Notes: a model not told the origin generated them from the letters alone. A stretch of DNA of 64,000 nucleotides from an uncultured Eubacteriales bacterium (GCA_900545885.1 URAF01000008.1:42952-106951); one strand, 5' to 3'; shown: positions 32,441 through 41,690, counted from the first letter of the stretch. Translations and numbers: made by a program.

Positions 32441-35179
32441 ATGAAAAAAGTTATGATTGGCGTTCTGGTAATTATCCCGATTATCATAATGCTCATTGTC
32501 GGAATGGTCACGAATTTCGTATCCACGCAGGCGCATATCGGCGTGGAAAAGGTCGTCGTGGACAAGTCCACTTGCACCATCCACCTCTCCGATTTGACGA
32601 TTAACGACAAAGGTCAGCGTATTGTCAATCTCAACGATTATATAGGCGTTACCGTTCTGCCCGAAAAAGCCAGCAACAAAACCGTTACGTGGTCAATCGA
32701 AGGAGAAGTGGAGAGCATGAACTCTTCCCTCGACCTGTCGGGCGAAGAGCTTGTCACGCTCATAGACTCCGACGTCAATCCCGTTGCGTCCAACACCACG
32801 GGAATGATGCTCGTCAGCAACTATTGCCACTTTACCGTTGCCGTTCAGGCAGAGCAGGCAAAAGCAAGATGCACGGTTGAAATCACCGACGCGGATGTGC
32901 AGTCCGTCAAAATCGAAGGCAAGAGCGAAATCTCCGTCGGAGAATCCGCATTGCTCACTGCAAAATACAGCCCTATCGGCAGTCTGGTGACCGAAGGACG
33001 CTGGGAGTCCCTCAATCCCGACGTCGCAACTGTTGACGCAAACGGCGTCGTAAAAGGCTTGAAAGCAGGTCAGACGGAAATCGTAATGTATGCAGTCCAG
33101 TCCGGTGCCGGCAAGGAAATCGCAAGCGAACGTTTTGCAGTCACCGTCAAAGCCGCGGGTTCCTCGTTCGGAAACACCGTTTACGTTGCGGGAGACGCCG
33201 TAAGCCTTGCCGAAGCGGGCATTGACAAAGACAACGTCCAGTCCGTGAGCGGCGGCGTAAGAAGCGACGACACTCTCAACATAACCGAAGCGCAGGCGGA
33301 AGTAACTTTGAAAGACGGCGGCAAGGTCGTTTTCGTGAAGTGCGCAAGTGACGATTTCGTTATCGAAAATGCGGATATATTCACTTATGACGGCGAGTCC
33401 GCAAATCCCTATATCGTTGCAATCAACGACATTCCTCTTACGCTCAGTGCGGCGTGGAGAGCAGACATCGGAGCACCCGAAACCGCGCCTGCGGTGACGT
33501 GGCGTTCAAGCAACGACAACGTCGCTTATGTCGACGAAAACGGTGTTGTTCATGCCGTTTCGGAAGGTGAAGTTACCGTTTCTGCAAATTGCAACGGCAA
33601 AGTTCAGACCTTGAATTTGCTTGTCGCAAACAAAATAGTAATGGTAAATCTCGAAATCACCAACGAGTCTTTGAAAGTCGGTCTTGCGCTTGAAACCATT
33701 TTTGCGTCCCAAAAATACGACGTTTCTTATAAGCTCGTTCCCAACACCGTGGGGTTCAGAACATTGCTTCCCACTCCCACGGGCGACAGTTCTTTCTACA
33801 ATGCTTTCACGTTTACGGTCGAGGACAAATACGAGGATAAAGACATCGCTTTCTTCAACGGCAACGTTCTTACCTTTATTCCCGAGAACATAACGGAACG
33901 CACTACGGTTACCGTAACCGTCAAGGCTAAATATCCCCGTTATCCCGACATGCAGAACCTCACGGAAAAGAGCGTTACGCTCGACGTCGTGAGCGGCGTG
34001 CAGGTGTCCACGCTCGAGGAACTTTACACCGCGGCGGACGCTTCGCTCGATTATGAGAAATACACCGAGAACGGTTCAGAAAAATACAGATACAGAAAGC
34101 CCGTTGTCGACGCGATTACGCTTGTCAACGACATCGAAATCAAAGAAAATTCCTTTAACCGCAGAACTCCCGAAATTTGCAGCGATTTCTACGGCAACGG
34201 CAATATGATTTACTCGACAAAGGCGTTTATCGGCGAAACCGGTACAGATATGCTTCTTCAGCGCGGTGACGGCAAGGTCGTAAGCAACGTAACCCTCACC
34301 ACCAACCGCGATATCGGCGACGAAATCACTGACGCGGAAGGCGCACAAGGATTGCGCGGTTACGGTATAACCTTCGACATCACGCCCGGCGACCGCTACG
34401 GATTGGACGAAACCCGCCACAGCAACACTTTGGAATATTCCATCGTTCAGAATGCAGGCACGGGCGTCGGTGTTTACGGTATCGACCTTACACTTGAAGG
34501 TTGTATCGTCAGAAATATGGGCGGTACGGGTATGTACGTTCCCACCAACCTTTACGAATACGAAGACAACGGCGTCAAGACTTACGGCACGAAATACAGC
34601 GTCATTACTACGCACAACGTCGTTATGTCCAACCTTATCGGTACGGCAATGAGTTTCCAGTATGTGAACTTCTCCGGAAAGAACAAGGAAATTGCCGAAG
34701 CCGAAGTTGCAAAGGGACACAACAGTGGGCTTGTGCAGACGGGATTCCTCGACATCTACAACTGGCAACCCGTGACGGCTCTCAACCTCATCGACAAGAA
34801 TACAATCGATTCCAGTCTTGGAAGTCTGGTCGACATTGCAACGGGTGCTCTCGGAAGTGCGTTGCTTGACCCGAAATTCAGCGATATGGTCAGACAGTAC
34901 AACGGTGAAACCTATATTCATATGGGGTTCATTTCCGTTGGCATTACCGAAAAAAGCTATCTGCAACCCCAGTTCGTGACGGAGACAGACCGTTATTTCG
35001 AATTTACAACCAACGATTTGAAAGGCAATACGTTGTTTGACGTTGCGTTCAGTACGTATAAGCCGCTTGCGGATAATCCCATTCGCGTGTGGTGTTACGG
35101 TGCGGAGGATGCAAGCATTACTCCCGGTAAGACGTACGTAATCAACGCAAGGTTCATCGAAAGACTGCATCAGGATTAA
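32441..35179 (+). CDS. Membrane-anchored Big2/beta-helix protein, paralogue 2
   Basis: 912 residues, same plan as the preceding gene. It has a near-identical signal anchor (MKKVMIGVLVIIPIIIMLIV, then GMVTNFVSTQAHIGVE), Big2 modules (NPDVATVDANGVVKGLKAG; NDNVAYVDENGVVHAVSEG) and a beta-helix-like region (NTLEYSIVQNA, LTLEGCIVRNMGG). It also shares the segment GFLDIYNWQPV and the C-terminal block NPIRVWCYGA ... FIERLHQD. Gene duplication is the obvious origin. Conservation of the extreme N- and C-termini, with divergence between, suggests both ends are used for localisation or assembly. Start ATG 32441 follows AGGAG. A terminator follows. Confidence 0.85.
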   Translation: MKKVMIGVLVIIPIIIMLIVGMVTNFVSTQAHIGVEKVVVDKSTCTIHLSDLTINDKGQRIVNLNDYIGVTVLPEKASNKTVTWSIEGEVESMNSSLDLSGEELVTLIDSDVNPVASNTTGMMLVSNYCHFTVAVQAEQAKARCTVEITDADVQSVKIEGKSEISVGESALLTAKYSPIGSLVTEGRWESLNPDVATVDANGVVKGLKAGQTEIVMYAVQSGAGKEIASERFAVTVKAAGSSFGNTVYVAGDAVSLAEAGIDKDNVQSVSGGVRSDDTLNITEAQAEVTLKDGGKVVFVKCASDDFVIENADIFTYDGESANPYIVAINDIPLTLSAAWRADIGAPETAPAVTWRSSNDNVAYVDENGVVHAVSEGEVTVSANCNGKVQTLNLLVANKIVMVNLEITNESLKVGLALETIFASQKYDVSYKLVPNTVGFRTLLPTPTGDSSFYNAFTFTVEDKYEDKDIAFFNGNVLTFIPENITERTTVTVTVKAKYPRYPDMQNLTEKSVTLDVVSGVQVSTLEELYTAADASLDYEKYTENGSEKYRYRKPVVDAITLVNDIEIKENSFNRRTPEICSDFYGNGNMIYSTKAFIGETGTDMLLQRGDGKVVSNVTLTTNRDIGDEITDAEGAQGLRGYGITFDITPGDRYGLDETRHSNTLEYSIVQNAGTGVGVYGIDLTLEGCIVRNMGGTGMYVPTNLYEYEDNGVKTYGTKYSVITTHNVVMSNLIGTAMSFQYVNFSGKNKEIAEAEVAKGHNSGLVQTGFLDIYNWQPVTALNLIDKNTIDSSLGSLVDIATGALGSALLDPKFSDMVRQYNGETYIHMGFISVGITEKSYLQPQFVTETDRYFEFTTNDLKGNTLFDVAFSTYKPLADNPIRVWCYGAEDASITPGKTYVINARFIERLHQD

Positions 35180-35205
35180 TCAGCGCAAACAAATCAACAA
35201 AAAGC

Positions 35206-35234
35206 AAAAGCGCGCCCGAAGGCGCGCTTTTCTT
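35206..35234 (+). terminator. Terminator of the exporter/Big2 operon
   Basis: Stem AAAAGCGCGCC / GGCGCGCTTTT with CGAA loop. Confidence 0.92.
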
Positions 35235-35314
35235 ATGCTTTGAACAATACGGTGTTCCGATATCAAAATAAGCAGAGAAGCGTCTCAACCGCTCTGTTTC
35301 GAAAATTTTGCCGC

Positions 35315-35343
35315 TTGACACACGCGATTTTATTTATTAACAT
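35315..35343 (+). promoter_or_regulatory. Promoter of the patatin-polA-coaE group
   Basis: TTGACA (35315..35320), 17-base spacer, TAACAT (35338..35343), about 60 bases before the patatin ATG. Confidence 0.65.
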
Positions 35344-35402
35344 TATATCAATACGTTTTATATGCGGCGGCGGACCTTGTTCCGCCCCATTACGAGGAGA
35401 TT

Positions 35403-36245
35403 ATGTCTGATAAACAAATCGGTCTTGTACTTGAAGGCGGCGGTGTGAAAGGCGCGTACGAACTCGGCGCGGTCATCGCTTTGCTTGAACACGGTTATTC
35501 CTTCCATTCGATAGCAGGTACTTCCATTGGCGCTCTCAACGGAGCCGTTCTCGCGTCGCAGAACGTCGAGAAACTTGCAGAGTACTGGGAAGAAATCAAA
35601 TATTGTCCCGTGTTCGATTTTGACGACGACACGATTGCGCGTTTCAAACAAAAGGATTTCGACCTTGACCTTATCATTGCTACGGGCAAGAAACTGCTGA
35701 CTGCTCGTGAAATCATCAAAGAATCCTACGAACACGCGTTAAAGTTTGTGTATAAGCGTCTGAAGGAAGAAGATATCCGCAAAAGCGATATCGATTTCGG
35801 GTGTGTAACTTACAATATATCGGACATGAGACCTTTCGAGGCGATGAAAAAGGATATTCCCGAAGGGAAACTTATCGATTACATAGTAGCGTCCGCGTGT
35901 TTCCCGATTTTCCCGCCCAAAGTCATCGATGGCAAGAAATTCATCGACGGCGGCGTGTACGACAATATGCCCATCAACCTGCTTGCGCGCACGGGCTGCA
36001 AGAAGATGGTCGTTGTCCGCACTAATCCCGAAACCAAACAACCCAAACGCAGGATAGAGCATTCCGATTTGGATATAATGTATATAATACCGTCTTCCAA
36101 TCTCGGCAGAGCAATGGCATTCTCTCCCGAAAGGATTGAAAACCTCAAACAGCTCGGCTATCAGGACGCGCTCCGTGCGATAGAAGAGTACGAAAGAGCA
36201 AAAGCCGAGAAGAACGCAACTGCAGTCGCATGCGACGCAGAATAG
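35403..36245 (+). CDS. Patatin-like phospholipase family protein
   Basis: 280 residues. The oxyanion loop GGGVKGAYELG (residues 11-21), nucleophile elbow GTSIGALNGA (Ser near 41) and the catalytic Asp in DGGVYDNMPI (about 182) complete the Ser-Asp dyad. It is predicted to hydrolyse acyl esters of membrane lipids. It has no signal peptide, so it acts from the cytoplasm. A GAGGAG site precedes the start. The stop is eight bases before polA, so the two are co-transcribed, though no functional link is evident. Confidence 0.93.
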   Translation: MSDKQIGLVLEGGGVKGAYELGAVIALLEHGYSFHSIAGTSIGALNGAVLASQNVEKLAEYWEEIKYCPVFDFDDDTIARFKQKDFDLDLIIATGKKLLTAREIIKESYEHALKFVYKRLKEEDIRKSDIDFGCVTYNISDMRPFEAMKKDIPEGKLIDYIVASACFPIFPPKVIDGKKFIDGGVYDNMPINLLARTGCKKMVVVRTNPETKQPKRRIEHSDLDIMYIIPSSNLGRAMAFSPERIENLKQLGYQDALRAIEEYERAKAEKNATAVACDAE

Positions 36246-36253
36246 GGAAAAAT

Positions 36254-38779
36254 ATGCCCGACGTCACCGCAAGAAACAAGTTACTTTTAATCGACGCCAA
36301 CAGTCTTATACATCGCGCCTATCACGCCCTTCCCAATCTCAAAAGTTCGAAGGGAATGTATACGGGCGCGATTTACGGTTTTGTCAATCTGTTCCTTCGC
36401 ATAGTCAAGGAACAGCAACCGACGCACGTTGCGGCGGCGTTCGACCTCAAAGCTCCGACGTTCAGGCACAAACTTTACGAACCGTACAAGGGCACGCGCA
36501 AGCCCATGGACGCCGAACTCGCAATGCAGTTCGAACCCCTCAAAGAACTGCTTGCGCTTATGAAAGTAAAAACCGTAAGCCTTGAAGGATACGAAGCCGA
36601 CGACATTCTCGGAACGCTGTCGGCGAAGTTCGACGACGATACGATTATTCTTACGGGCGACCGCGACAGTTTCCAGTTGGTGTCCGATACAACCCGCGTG
36701 TTCTGGACGAAGAAAGGCGTCAGCGACATCGAGGTTTACGACCTTGCGCGTCTTGCCGAAGACGGGTTCACGCCCGAAAGTTTCATAGACTACAAAGCCC
36801 TGCGCGGCGACCCGTCCGACAATATACCGGGTGTCGCAGGCGTAGGAGAAAAAACTGCAAAACAGTTGCTTGAACAGTACAAAACGCTCGATGAAGTGCT
36901 TGTTCATGCAGGCGACATAAAAGGCAAACTCGGCGAAACGCTGTCGTCGTCGCGCGACGTGGCGTTGCTTTCGAAGACGCTTGCCACCATTGACAAGAAC
37001 GTTCCGCTCGAAGTTTCCGAGGAAGATTTGCGGTTCGAAAACGTGTATTCCGACGCGGTGAGAAAACGCCTTGCCGAACTCGAACTCAACTCCGTGATAG
37101 CGCGCATGCAGTTCGACGACGCCGAGGAAGTTTCCGCGACCGCACGGTTTGAGAAAGAAACCGTGACCGTCCGTTCCGCCGAGGAAATGCGCTCGGCAAT
37201 GAATGGCAATACCGTCGCCGTGCTTGTCGGCGAAACGGTGTCCTTCTCCTGCGACGGGAAAACGGAGTACGTCGTGGATTGCGTTCAGGATTTGTTCGGC
37301 GAAGGAATGATGTTCGACGACGCAGTGCGCGAACTTGCGGCACTTGTCGCAGACAAGAAGATTGTCTGTTACGACTTCAAGTCCCTTTACAAAACTTACG
37401 GTATAGACGCGGCGGAGTTTTTCGACGTTATGATTGCGGCGCATCTGGTCAGGGGAAGCGCACCCGTCAAGTCGCTCGACGCCGTGCTCGGTGCGGAAGG
37501 ACTGGACACAGGTGCCGCCGAAATGTTCGTTTATGCGGAAACCGCGCGCAAGCAGATTGAGGAACATAACCTCGGCAAACTGTTTTACGAAATAGAACAG
37601 CCGCTCGCCCGCGTGCTTTGCGCAATGGAACAGCGCGGTATATGCGTGGACTCCGCAAGGCTTGCCGAACTCAAAACAAAGTACGAAACGATACTCGACA
37701 GGCTGTCTGACGAGATATTCGAGGCGGCGGGACAGACTTTCAATATCGCCTCTCCCAAACAACTCGGCGAAATTCTGTTTGACAAACTGGGACTCAAGCA
37801 CGGCAAAAAGACAAAGACGGGTTATTCCGTCAGCGAAGACGTGTTGTCGGGACTGCAAAACGAGCACCCCGTCGTCGGGAAAGTTCTCGAATGGCGGCAT
37901 TATGCGAAGTTGTTGGGAACATACGTTACGGGAATGCAGCCGCTTGTCAACAGGGGCAGAATTCACACCGAATTCAATCAGTGCATAACGGCAACTGGAA
38001 GACTCAGTTCCACGAACCCCAATTTGCAGAATATTCCCGTACGCGGTGAGGAAGCAAAGGACGTTAAAAGCGCATTCGTTGCGTCCGAAGGCAGAAGGCT
38101 TGTGTCCGCGGACTATTCGCAGATTGAACTCAGGTTGCTTGCTCATCTCAGCGGCGACGAGAAACTCATTGACGCGTACGTCAACGCGGCGGATATTCAC
38201 GCGCTTACCGCGTCGCAGATTCTGGGCGTTCCGATTGAAAGCGTTACGCCCGCACAAAGAAGGGAAGCCAAAGCCGTGAACTTCGGCATCATATACGGTA
38301 TGAGCGATTTCGGGCTTGCCGAAAACCTCTCAATACCCAAATACAAAGCAAAAGAGTTCATAGAAAAATATTTCGGAACGTATCCCGCCGTGAGAACGTA
38401 TATGGACGGTTGCGTTGCGTTTGCAAAGGAACACGGATATGCCGTTACAATGATGGGCAGACGCAGAAATTTGCAGGAAATCAACGCGTCCAATTATCTT
38501 CTCCGCTCGGCGGCGAAACGTATGGCTATGAATACGCCGTTGCAGGGTTCTGCCGCGGACATAGTCAAAATCGCAATGCTTGCCGTGGAGAAACGGCTTG
38601 CGGGTATGCGTTCGAAGATGATTCTCCAGATTCACGACGAACTCATCGTCGACGCCACGGAAGACGAAGCGGAAGAAGTCGTCCGCATTCTCAAAGAGGA
38701 AATGGAAAATGCCGTTTCGCTCAAAGTTCCGCTCATCGTCGAGGTTAATTCCGCCGTCAACTGGGGAGAACTTAAATAG
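36254..38779 (+). CDS. polA: DNA polymerase I
   Basis: 841 residues. The N-terminal 5'-3' exonuclease (about 1-265) has LLLIDANSLIHRAYHALP and GYEADDILGTL. The middle domain keeps the fold of a proofreading exonuclease but lacks the DxE pair, so proofreading is probably lost, as in Bacillus and Thermus. The polymerase has motif A DYSQIELRLLAHLSGD, motif B RREAKAVNFGIIYGMSDFG and motif C QIHDELI. It fills gaps in repair and removes Okazaki primers. The start is placed at ATG 36254 (AGGGA upstream); the in-frame start inside the patatin gene is unlikely. The stop is eight bases before coaE, a conserved pairing. Confidence 0.97.
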   Translation: MPDVTARNKLLLIDANSLIHRAYHALPNLKSSKGMYTGAIYGFVNLFLRIVKEQQPTHVAAAFDLKAPTFRHKLYEPYKGTRKPMDAELAMQFEPLKELLALMKVKTVSLEGYEADDILGTLSAKFDDDTIILTGDRDSFQLVSDTTRVFWTKKGVSDIEVYDLARLAEDGFTPESFIDYKALRGDPSDNIPGVAGVGEKTAKQLLEQYKTLDEVLVHAGDIKGKLGETLSSSRDVALLSKTLATIDKNVPLEVSEEDLRFENVYSDAVRKRLAELELNSVIARMQFDDAEEVSATARFEKETVTVRSAEEMRSAMNGNTVAVLVGETVSFSCDGKTEYVVDCVQDLFGEGMMFDDAVRELAALVADKKIVCYDFKSLYKTYGIDAAEFFDVMIAAHLVRGSAPVKSLDAVLGAEGLDTGAAEMFVYAETARKQIEEHNLGKLFYEIEQPLARVLCAMEQRGICVDSARLAELKTKYETILDRLSDEIFEAAGQTFNIASPKQLGEILFDKLGLKHGKKTKTGYSVSEDVLSGLQNEHPVVGKVLEWRHYAKLLGTYVTGMQPLVNRGRIHTEFNQCITATGRLSSTNPNLQNIPVRGEEAKDVKSAFVASEGRRLVSADYSQIELRLLAHLSGDEKLIDAYVNAADIHALTASQILGVPIESVTPAQRREAKAVNFGIIYGMSDFGLAENLSIPKYKAKEFIEKYFGTYPAVRTYMDGCVAFAKEHGYAVTMMGRRRNLQEINASNYLLRSAAKRMAMNTPLQGSAADIVKIAMLAVEKRLAGMRSKMILQIHDELIVDATEDEAEEVVRILKEEMENAVSLKVPLIVEVNSAVNWGELK

Positions 38780-38787
38780 AGGTAGAA

Positions 38788-39345
38788 ATGAATATTGCTA
38801 TAATTGGCGGCATCGGAAGCGGAAAATCCGAAGTGCTCAAAGTCGCGCGCGAAATGGGCATAACTTCGCTTTCGGCTGACGAAATCAACGCAGAACTTCT
38901 CAAAAATCCGCACTACATTGCCAAACTCGAAGAGAAATTTCCCGAGTGCGTCGTTTGCGGTGTTGTGGACAAACCGAGACTTGCCTCGGAAGTCTTTTCC
39001 GACAAGTCGAAACTTGCCGTGCTCAACGGTATAGCGCACCCCGAGATAGCAAAGAAAGTTTCGGAATGCGACGCAAATCCGCTTGTGGTCGAACTTCCGT
39101 TGGTGCTTGAAAGCGGGATGGCGGGTATGTTCGACGAAATCATTCTCGTCACCGCACCGCGCCGCGAACGTATCAAACGTCTGGAAGGCAGGGGAGTGGC
39201 TCCCGCCCGCGCAAAAGCCATTATGCGCGTTCAGGTACCGCTTTACAAACTGCGCCGCATTGCAACGCGCACCATCGACAACACGGGGTCTATTGAAGAG
39301 CTGCGCGAAGCCGCACGCAACATTCTCCGCATTTTCTGCGAGTGA
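38788..39345 (+). CDS. coaE: Dephospho-CoA kinase
   Basis: 185 residues. P-loop GGIGSGKSE at residues 7-15, then SADEINAELL in place of the usual DADxIAR, and a LID-like segment APRRERIKRLEGRG. It phosphorylates the ribose of dephospho-CoA, the last step of coenzyme A synthesis. Start follows AGAGG with eight bases after the polA stop; polA-coaE adjacency is common in bacteria and supports the call. The substitution of the first acceptor-site residues is mild. Confidence 0.9.
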   Translation: MNIAIIGGIGSGKSEVLKVAREMGITSLSADEINAELLKNPHYIAKLEEKFPECVVCGVVDKPRLASEVFSDKSKLAVLNGIAHPEIAKKVSECDANPLVVELPLVLESGMAGMFDEIILVTAPRRERIKRLEGRGVAPARAKAIMRVQVPLYKLRRIATRTIDNTGSIEELREAARNILRIFCE

Positions 39346-39405
39346 CGGAGAACAAGTCGTAAATCCGCCCGAAAGGGTACTAATGATATTCAAGGGAGAT
39401 ATATT

Positions 39406-40194
39406 ATGATTACGGGCAAAAAAATCGTATTGACCGGTGCAAACAGCGGTATCGGACTCGAAACGCTCAAACTCCTCGCCGCAGGCGACAACAAAATCCT
39501 TGCCGTCGACTTACATACCGACAACATCGAAAAGTTCGACCGCAACAAAGTCGTTCCCATGGTGTGCGACGTTTCAACCGCAGAGGGCGTGGACGCCATC
39601 TTCGAAACCGCGGTTCAGCGCCTCGGCGGCATCGACATCTTTTATGCAAACGCGGGTTTCCCGTACTACGAAGCATTCGATTACGTCAACTGGGACAGAA
39701 TCGAGCACATTTTCAAAACCAACGTTTTCTCGCCGATTTATTCTTATCAGAAATACAGAGAATATCTCAAGGGAAAAGAAGGTCAGTTTGCAGTTACCGT
39801 TTCCGCAATCGGCAAAATGGGTATGCCGGGCTACGCGCTTTACAGTTCGTCCAAATTCGCGGTTCAGGGTTTCCAGCAGGCACTTCGCACCGAAATGCCC
39901 AAAAATATCAAAATGACTTGCCTTTATCCCGTTGCTACCAACACCAATTTCTTCAAAGCGGCTGTCGAAGGACAGGATAAAGTCATCACTCAAAAGCCTT
40001 TCCCCGTCCAGAAACCTCAGCATGTCGCAAAGGCGATGGTCAAGGGCATAGAACGCAAAAAGAAGTACGTCAACCCCTGCAAACTCTTCTCGTTTGCGCA
40101 GGTTCTGTTTGCAATTTGCCCTCCCGTACGCAGCATCTACTGGGCGCTTGAAAAGAAAAAACTCGACAATTTCCTTGCGCAGAAGAAAGCGTAA
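39406..40194 (+). CDS. Short-chain dehydrogenase/reductase
   Basis: 262 residues. Cofactor loop TGANSGIG (residues 9-16) with an acidic residue after the second strand (AVDLHTD), which favours NAD(H). YANAG-type motif FYANAG, catalytic Ser in VTVSAIG, and YSSSK as the Tyr-x3-Lys pair are present. The C-terminal ~45 residues (KKYVNPCKLFSFAQVLF onward) are hydrophobic and basic and may attach it to the membrane, as in many SDR lipid or sugar reductases. Start follows AAGGGAGA. The substrate is not predictable from sequence or neighbours. Confidence 0.9.
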   Translation: MITGKKIVLTGANSGIGLETLKLLAAGDNKILAVDLHTDNIEKFDRNKVVPMVCDVSTAEGVDAIFETAVQRLGGIDIFYANAGFPYYEAFDYVNWDRIEHIFKTNVFSPIYSYQKYREYLKGKEGQFAVTVSAIGKMGMPGYALYSSSKFAVQGFQQALRTEMPKNIKMTCLYPVATNTNFFKAAVEGQDKVITQKPFPVQKPQHVAKAMVKGIERKKKYVNPCKLFSFAQVLFAICPPVRSIYWALEKKKLDNFLAQKKA

Positions 40195-40284
40195 GGTCTA
40201 ATTGAGCGGATATACGAAAATCGTTTGACACGACGGCGCAATTAGAATATAATTTACCAGCAAGCGAACAAATCGCTTGCGTTT

Positions 40285-40372
40285 GCGTGGGTGGCGAAAT
40301 TGGCAGACGCGCTAGATTCAGGTTCTAGTGAACAATACGTTCATGTGGGTTCAAGTCCCGTCCCGCGCACCA
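40285..40372 (+). tRNA. tRNA-Leu (anticodon CAG)
   Basis: 88 bases with encoded CCA and a long variable arm, as for class II tRNAs. Acceptor GCGTGGG pairs with CCCGCGC. Anticodon stem CTAGA/TCTAG encloses TTCAGGT, giving CAG. T loop TTCAAGT is present; the T stem has two G-U pairs. Confidence 0.96.
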
Positions 40373-40375
40373 AAC

Positions 40376-40456
40376 CGAGGATAAGGGCGCATCTTGCGCC
40401 CTTTCTTCATGCTCGGACTTCGGTTACATACGTCGTTGTATGCGCCCTTGTCCTCG
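40376..40456 (+). terminator. tRNA-Leu terminator nested in a larger inverted repeat
   Basis: The hairpin AAGGGCGCA-TCT-TGCGCCCTT is the likely terminator, followed only by a short T tract. Its left arm is also part of a 17-base arm at 40376..40392 that pairs with 40440..40456 (16 of 17 complementary). The two structures are therefore mutually exclusive. Confidence 0.55.
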
Positions 40457-40520
40457 CAATCGAAAGAACACAATCTGCAACCCTTCTGCTCGGTTTGGAA
40501 CAAAGTGTATATCATTGAGA

Positions 40521-40628
40521 AAATAGGACATACGGAGAACATACCGTATGTCCTATTTAATTTGTGTTACGTAGTCGGGACTTGAACGGGCGGAGAAGGC
40601 AACAGTCCATAAGAACTGTTGCCCCGCC
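40521..40628. other. Structured intergenic region with two strong hairpins and a tRNA T-arm-like remnant
   Basis: Hairpin 1: perfect 15-bp stem AAATAGGACATACGG (40521) / CCGTATGTCCTATTT (40544..40558). Hairpin 2: GGCAACAGT / ACTGTTGCC (40598..40623) enclosed by GGCGG / CCGCC (40589..40628). Between them lies GTAGTCGGGACTTGAAC, whose complement contains GTTCAAGTCCCG, also found in the T arm of the tRNA-Leu upstream. No gene fits here. The rest of the gap to 40784 shows nothing recognisable. Confidence 0.55.
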
Positions 40629-40784
40629 AGGCATTATTAAAAAGGCAGCTTAAAGGGCATAAGGTTGCGTTCTGTTTGGTGTGGCAATGCTGTGAAGGTA
40701 GAGTAGAAATTTCGAAATGGGTTAGGGACGGAAAAGGGGGTAAAGGCATAGAGTGAAGTAGCGGAGTTTGCGGACGGACAGGGT

Positions 40785-41339
40785 ATGAGGAAGGCGGGAA
40801 AAGTGGGGGCGTATATTGCGAGCGTGTCGTTGCTGGATAGGTTTCTGGTTGTTTATCTTGTGCTGTTTCTCATTCACATAATTTACGCGCTGTTCAGCGG
40901 AAAAGCGGTATCTACGCAGATGAATTCCATCGACGTGGTGTTGAGAACTTTTGTGTCTGCGGTGTTCGGATATTTTCTGAGCGGAAATTTTGCAAAAACG
41001 GTAGATTATCTTCTGTCCAAAGCGTACGGAAAGCAGCTTCCGACGGCTTATAAATCATCAGACAAAGCTGCAAACCGTGCGGTTAGAATAGGGTTTTCAG
41101 ACCTTTCTCAAGAAAACGGAGAGGACGTGCAGACGGGGGTTGCGCTGCCTGCGAAAGTGAATTTCGGAAGTTCGTTGCAGATACACATCGTGGCGGTTGT
41201 GGGACTTGTGTGTTTAATTATCTTGATTGTCGTGCGAAACGTCGAGCCTGCGGGGGAAAACATTGCGGCACTCACGCAACTGCGTGATATGTTGTCGTCG
41301 AGCGTAGGTTTTTTGGTCGGCAGCAAACGCAGTTCCTAG
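40785..41339 (+). CDS. Unknown protein with three to four membrane segments
   Basis: 184 residues, no family recognised. Hydrophobic segments near 20-38, 52-70 and 125-145 flank a soluble loop of about 55 residues that is rich in Ser, Lys and Asp. The start context is poor (ACAGGGT upstream of ATG), so expression level and start are uncertain. It lies alone between the structured region behind tRNA-Leu and the rplU promoter. The two-helix/loop/one-helix layout can be found in holin-like and in stress membrane proteins, but the match is not specific. Confidence 0.5.
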   Translation: MRKAGKVGAYIASVSLLDRFLVVYLVLFLIHIIYALFSGKAVSTQMNSIDVVLRTFVSAVFGYFLSGNFAKTVDYLLSKAYGKQLPTAYKSSDKAANRAVRIGFSDLSQENGEDVQTGVALPAKVNFGSSLQIHIVAVVGLVCLIILIVVRNVEPAGENIAALTQLRDMLSSSVGFLVGSKRSS

Positions 41340-41580
41340 TCCGTGCGGTTAAGCACTTTGTGGTTGTGTGCATTATGGAAGTGTGTTTATGGCGTTGGCG
41401 AGATTGTGCGGACGGGCGGTTCTCGGGTGAGGTTGCCTTTTGCGGTGCAGAGCGGTTGAAATAAAGATTTGTTTTTCATTTTGAACAATGCGGGTAGGGT
41501 GCGGTTGTTCGTGAAATTGCGTGTCTGCGCGTCGTTTTGCGCGATTATTGCTTTCGTATTATGTTTATTATATAAAACGT

Positions 41581-41609
41581 TTGACAGGGGACGAGTTTTT
41601 TGGTAAAGT
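41581..41609 (+). promoter_or_regulatory. Promoter of rplU-prp-rpmA
   Basis: TTGACA (41581..41586), 17-base spacer, TAAAGT (41604..41609). Upstream, 41340..41580 shows nothing recognisable. Confidence 0.8.
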
Positions 41610-41615
41610 AGACAT

Positions 41616-41690
41616 CGAGCCGCTCGAAAGTGGTAGTTTAAGCGTGGGGTCCCACCACCATTACGGCGAGACTGGTTAGAGGAGGTAGCT
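41616..41690 (+). promoter_or_regulatory. 5' leader of rplU, possible L21 autoregulatory leader
   Basis: About 75 bases between the predicted transcription start and the rplU ATG contain short pairing blocks, such as GTGGG/CCCAC and GCCG/CGGC, ending in AGAGGAGGT. Bacillota commonly have a structured L21 leader at this place that binds the protein. I see position and pairing potential but could not confirm the consensus. Confidence 0.4.

Noticed and set aside
40785..41339. Holin call for the 184-aa membrane protein
   Set aside because: Topology alone is compatible but there is no endolysin next to it, no holin motif, and it is 12 kb from the capsid genes.
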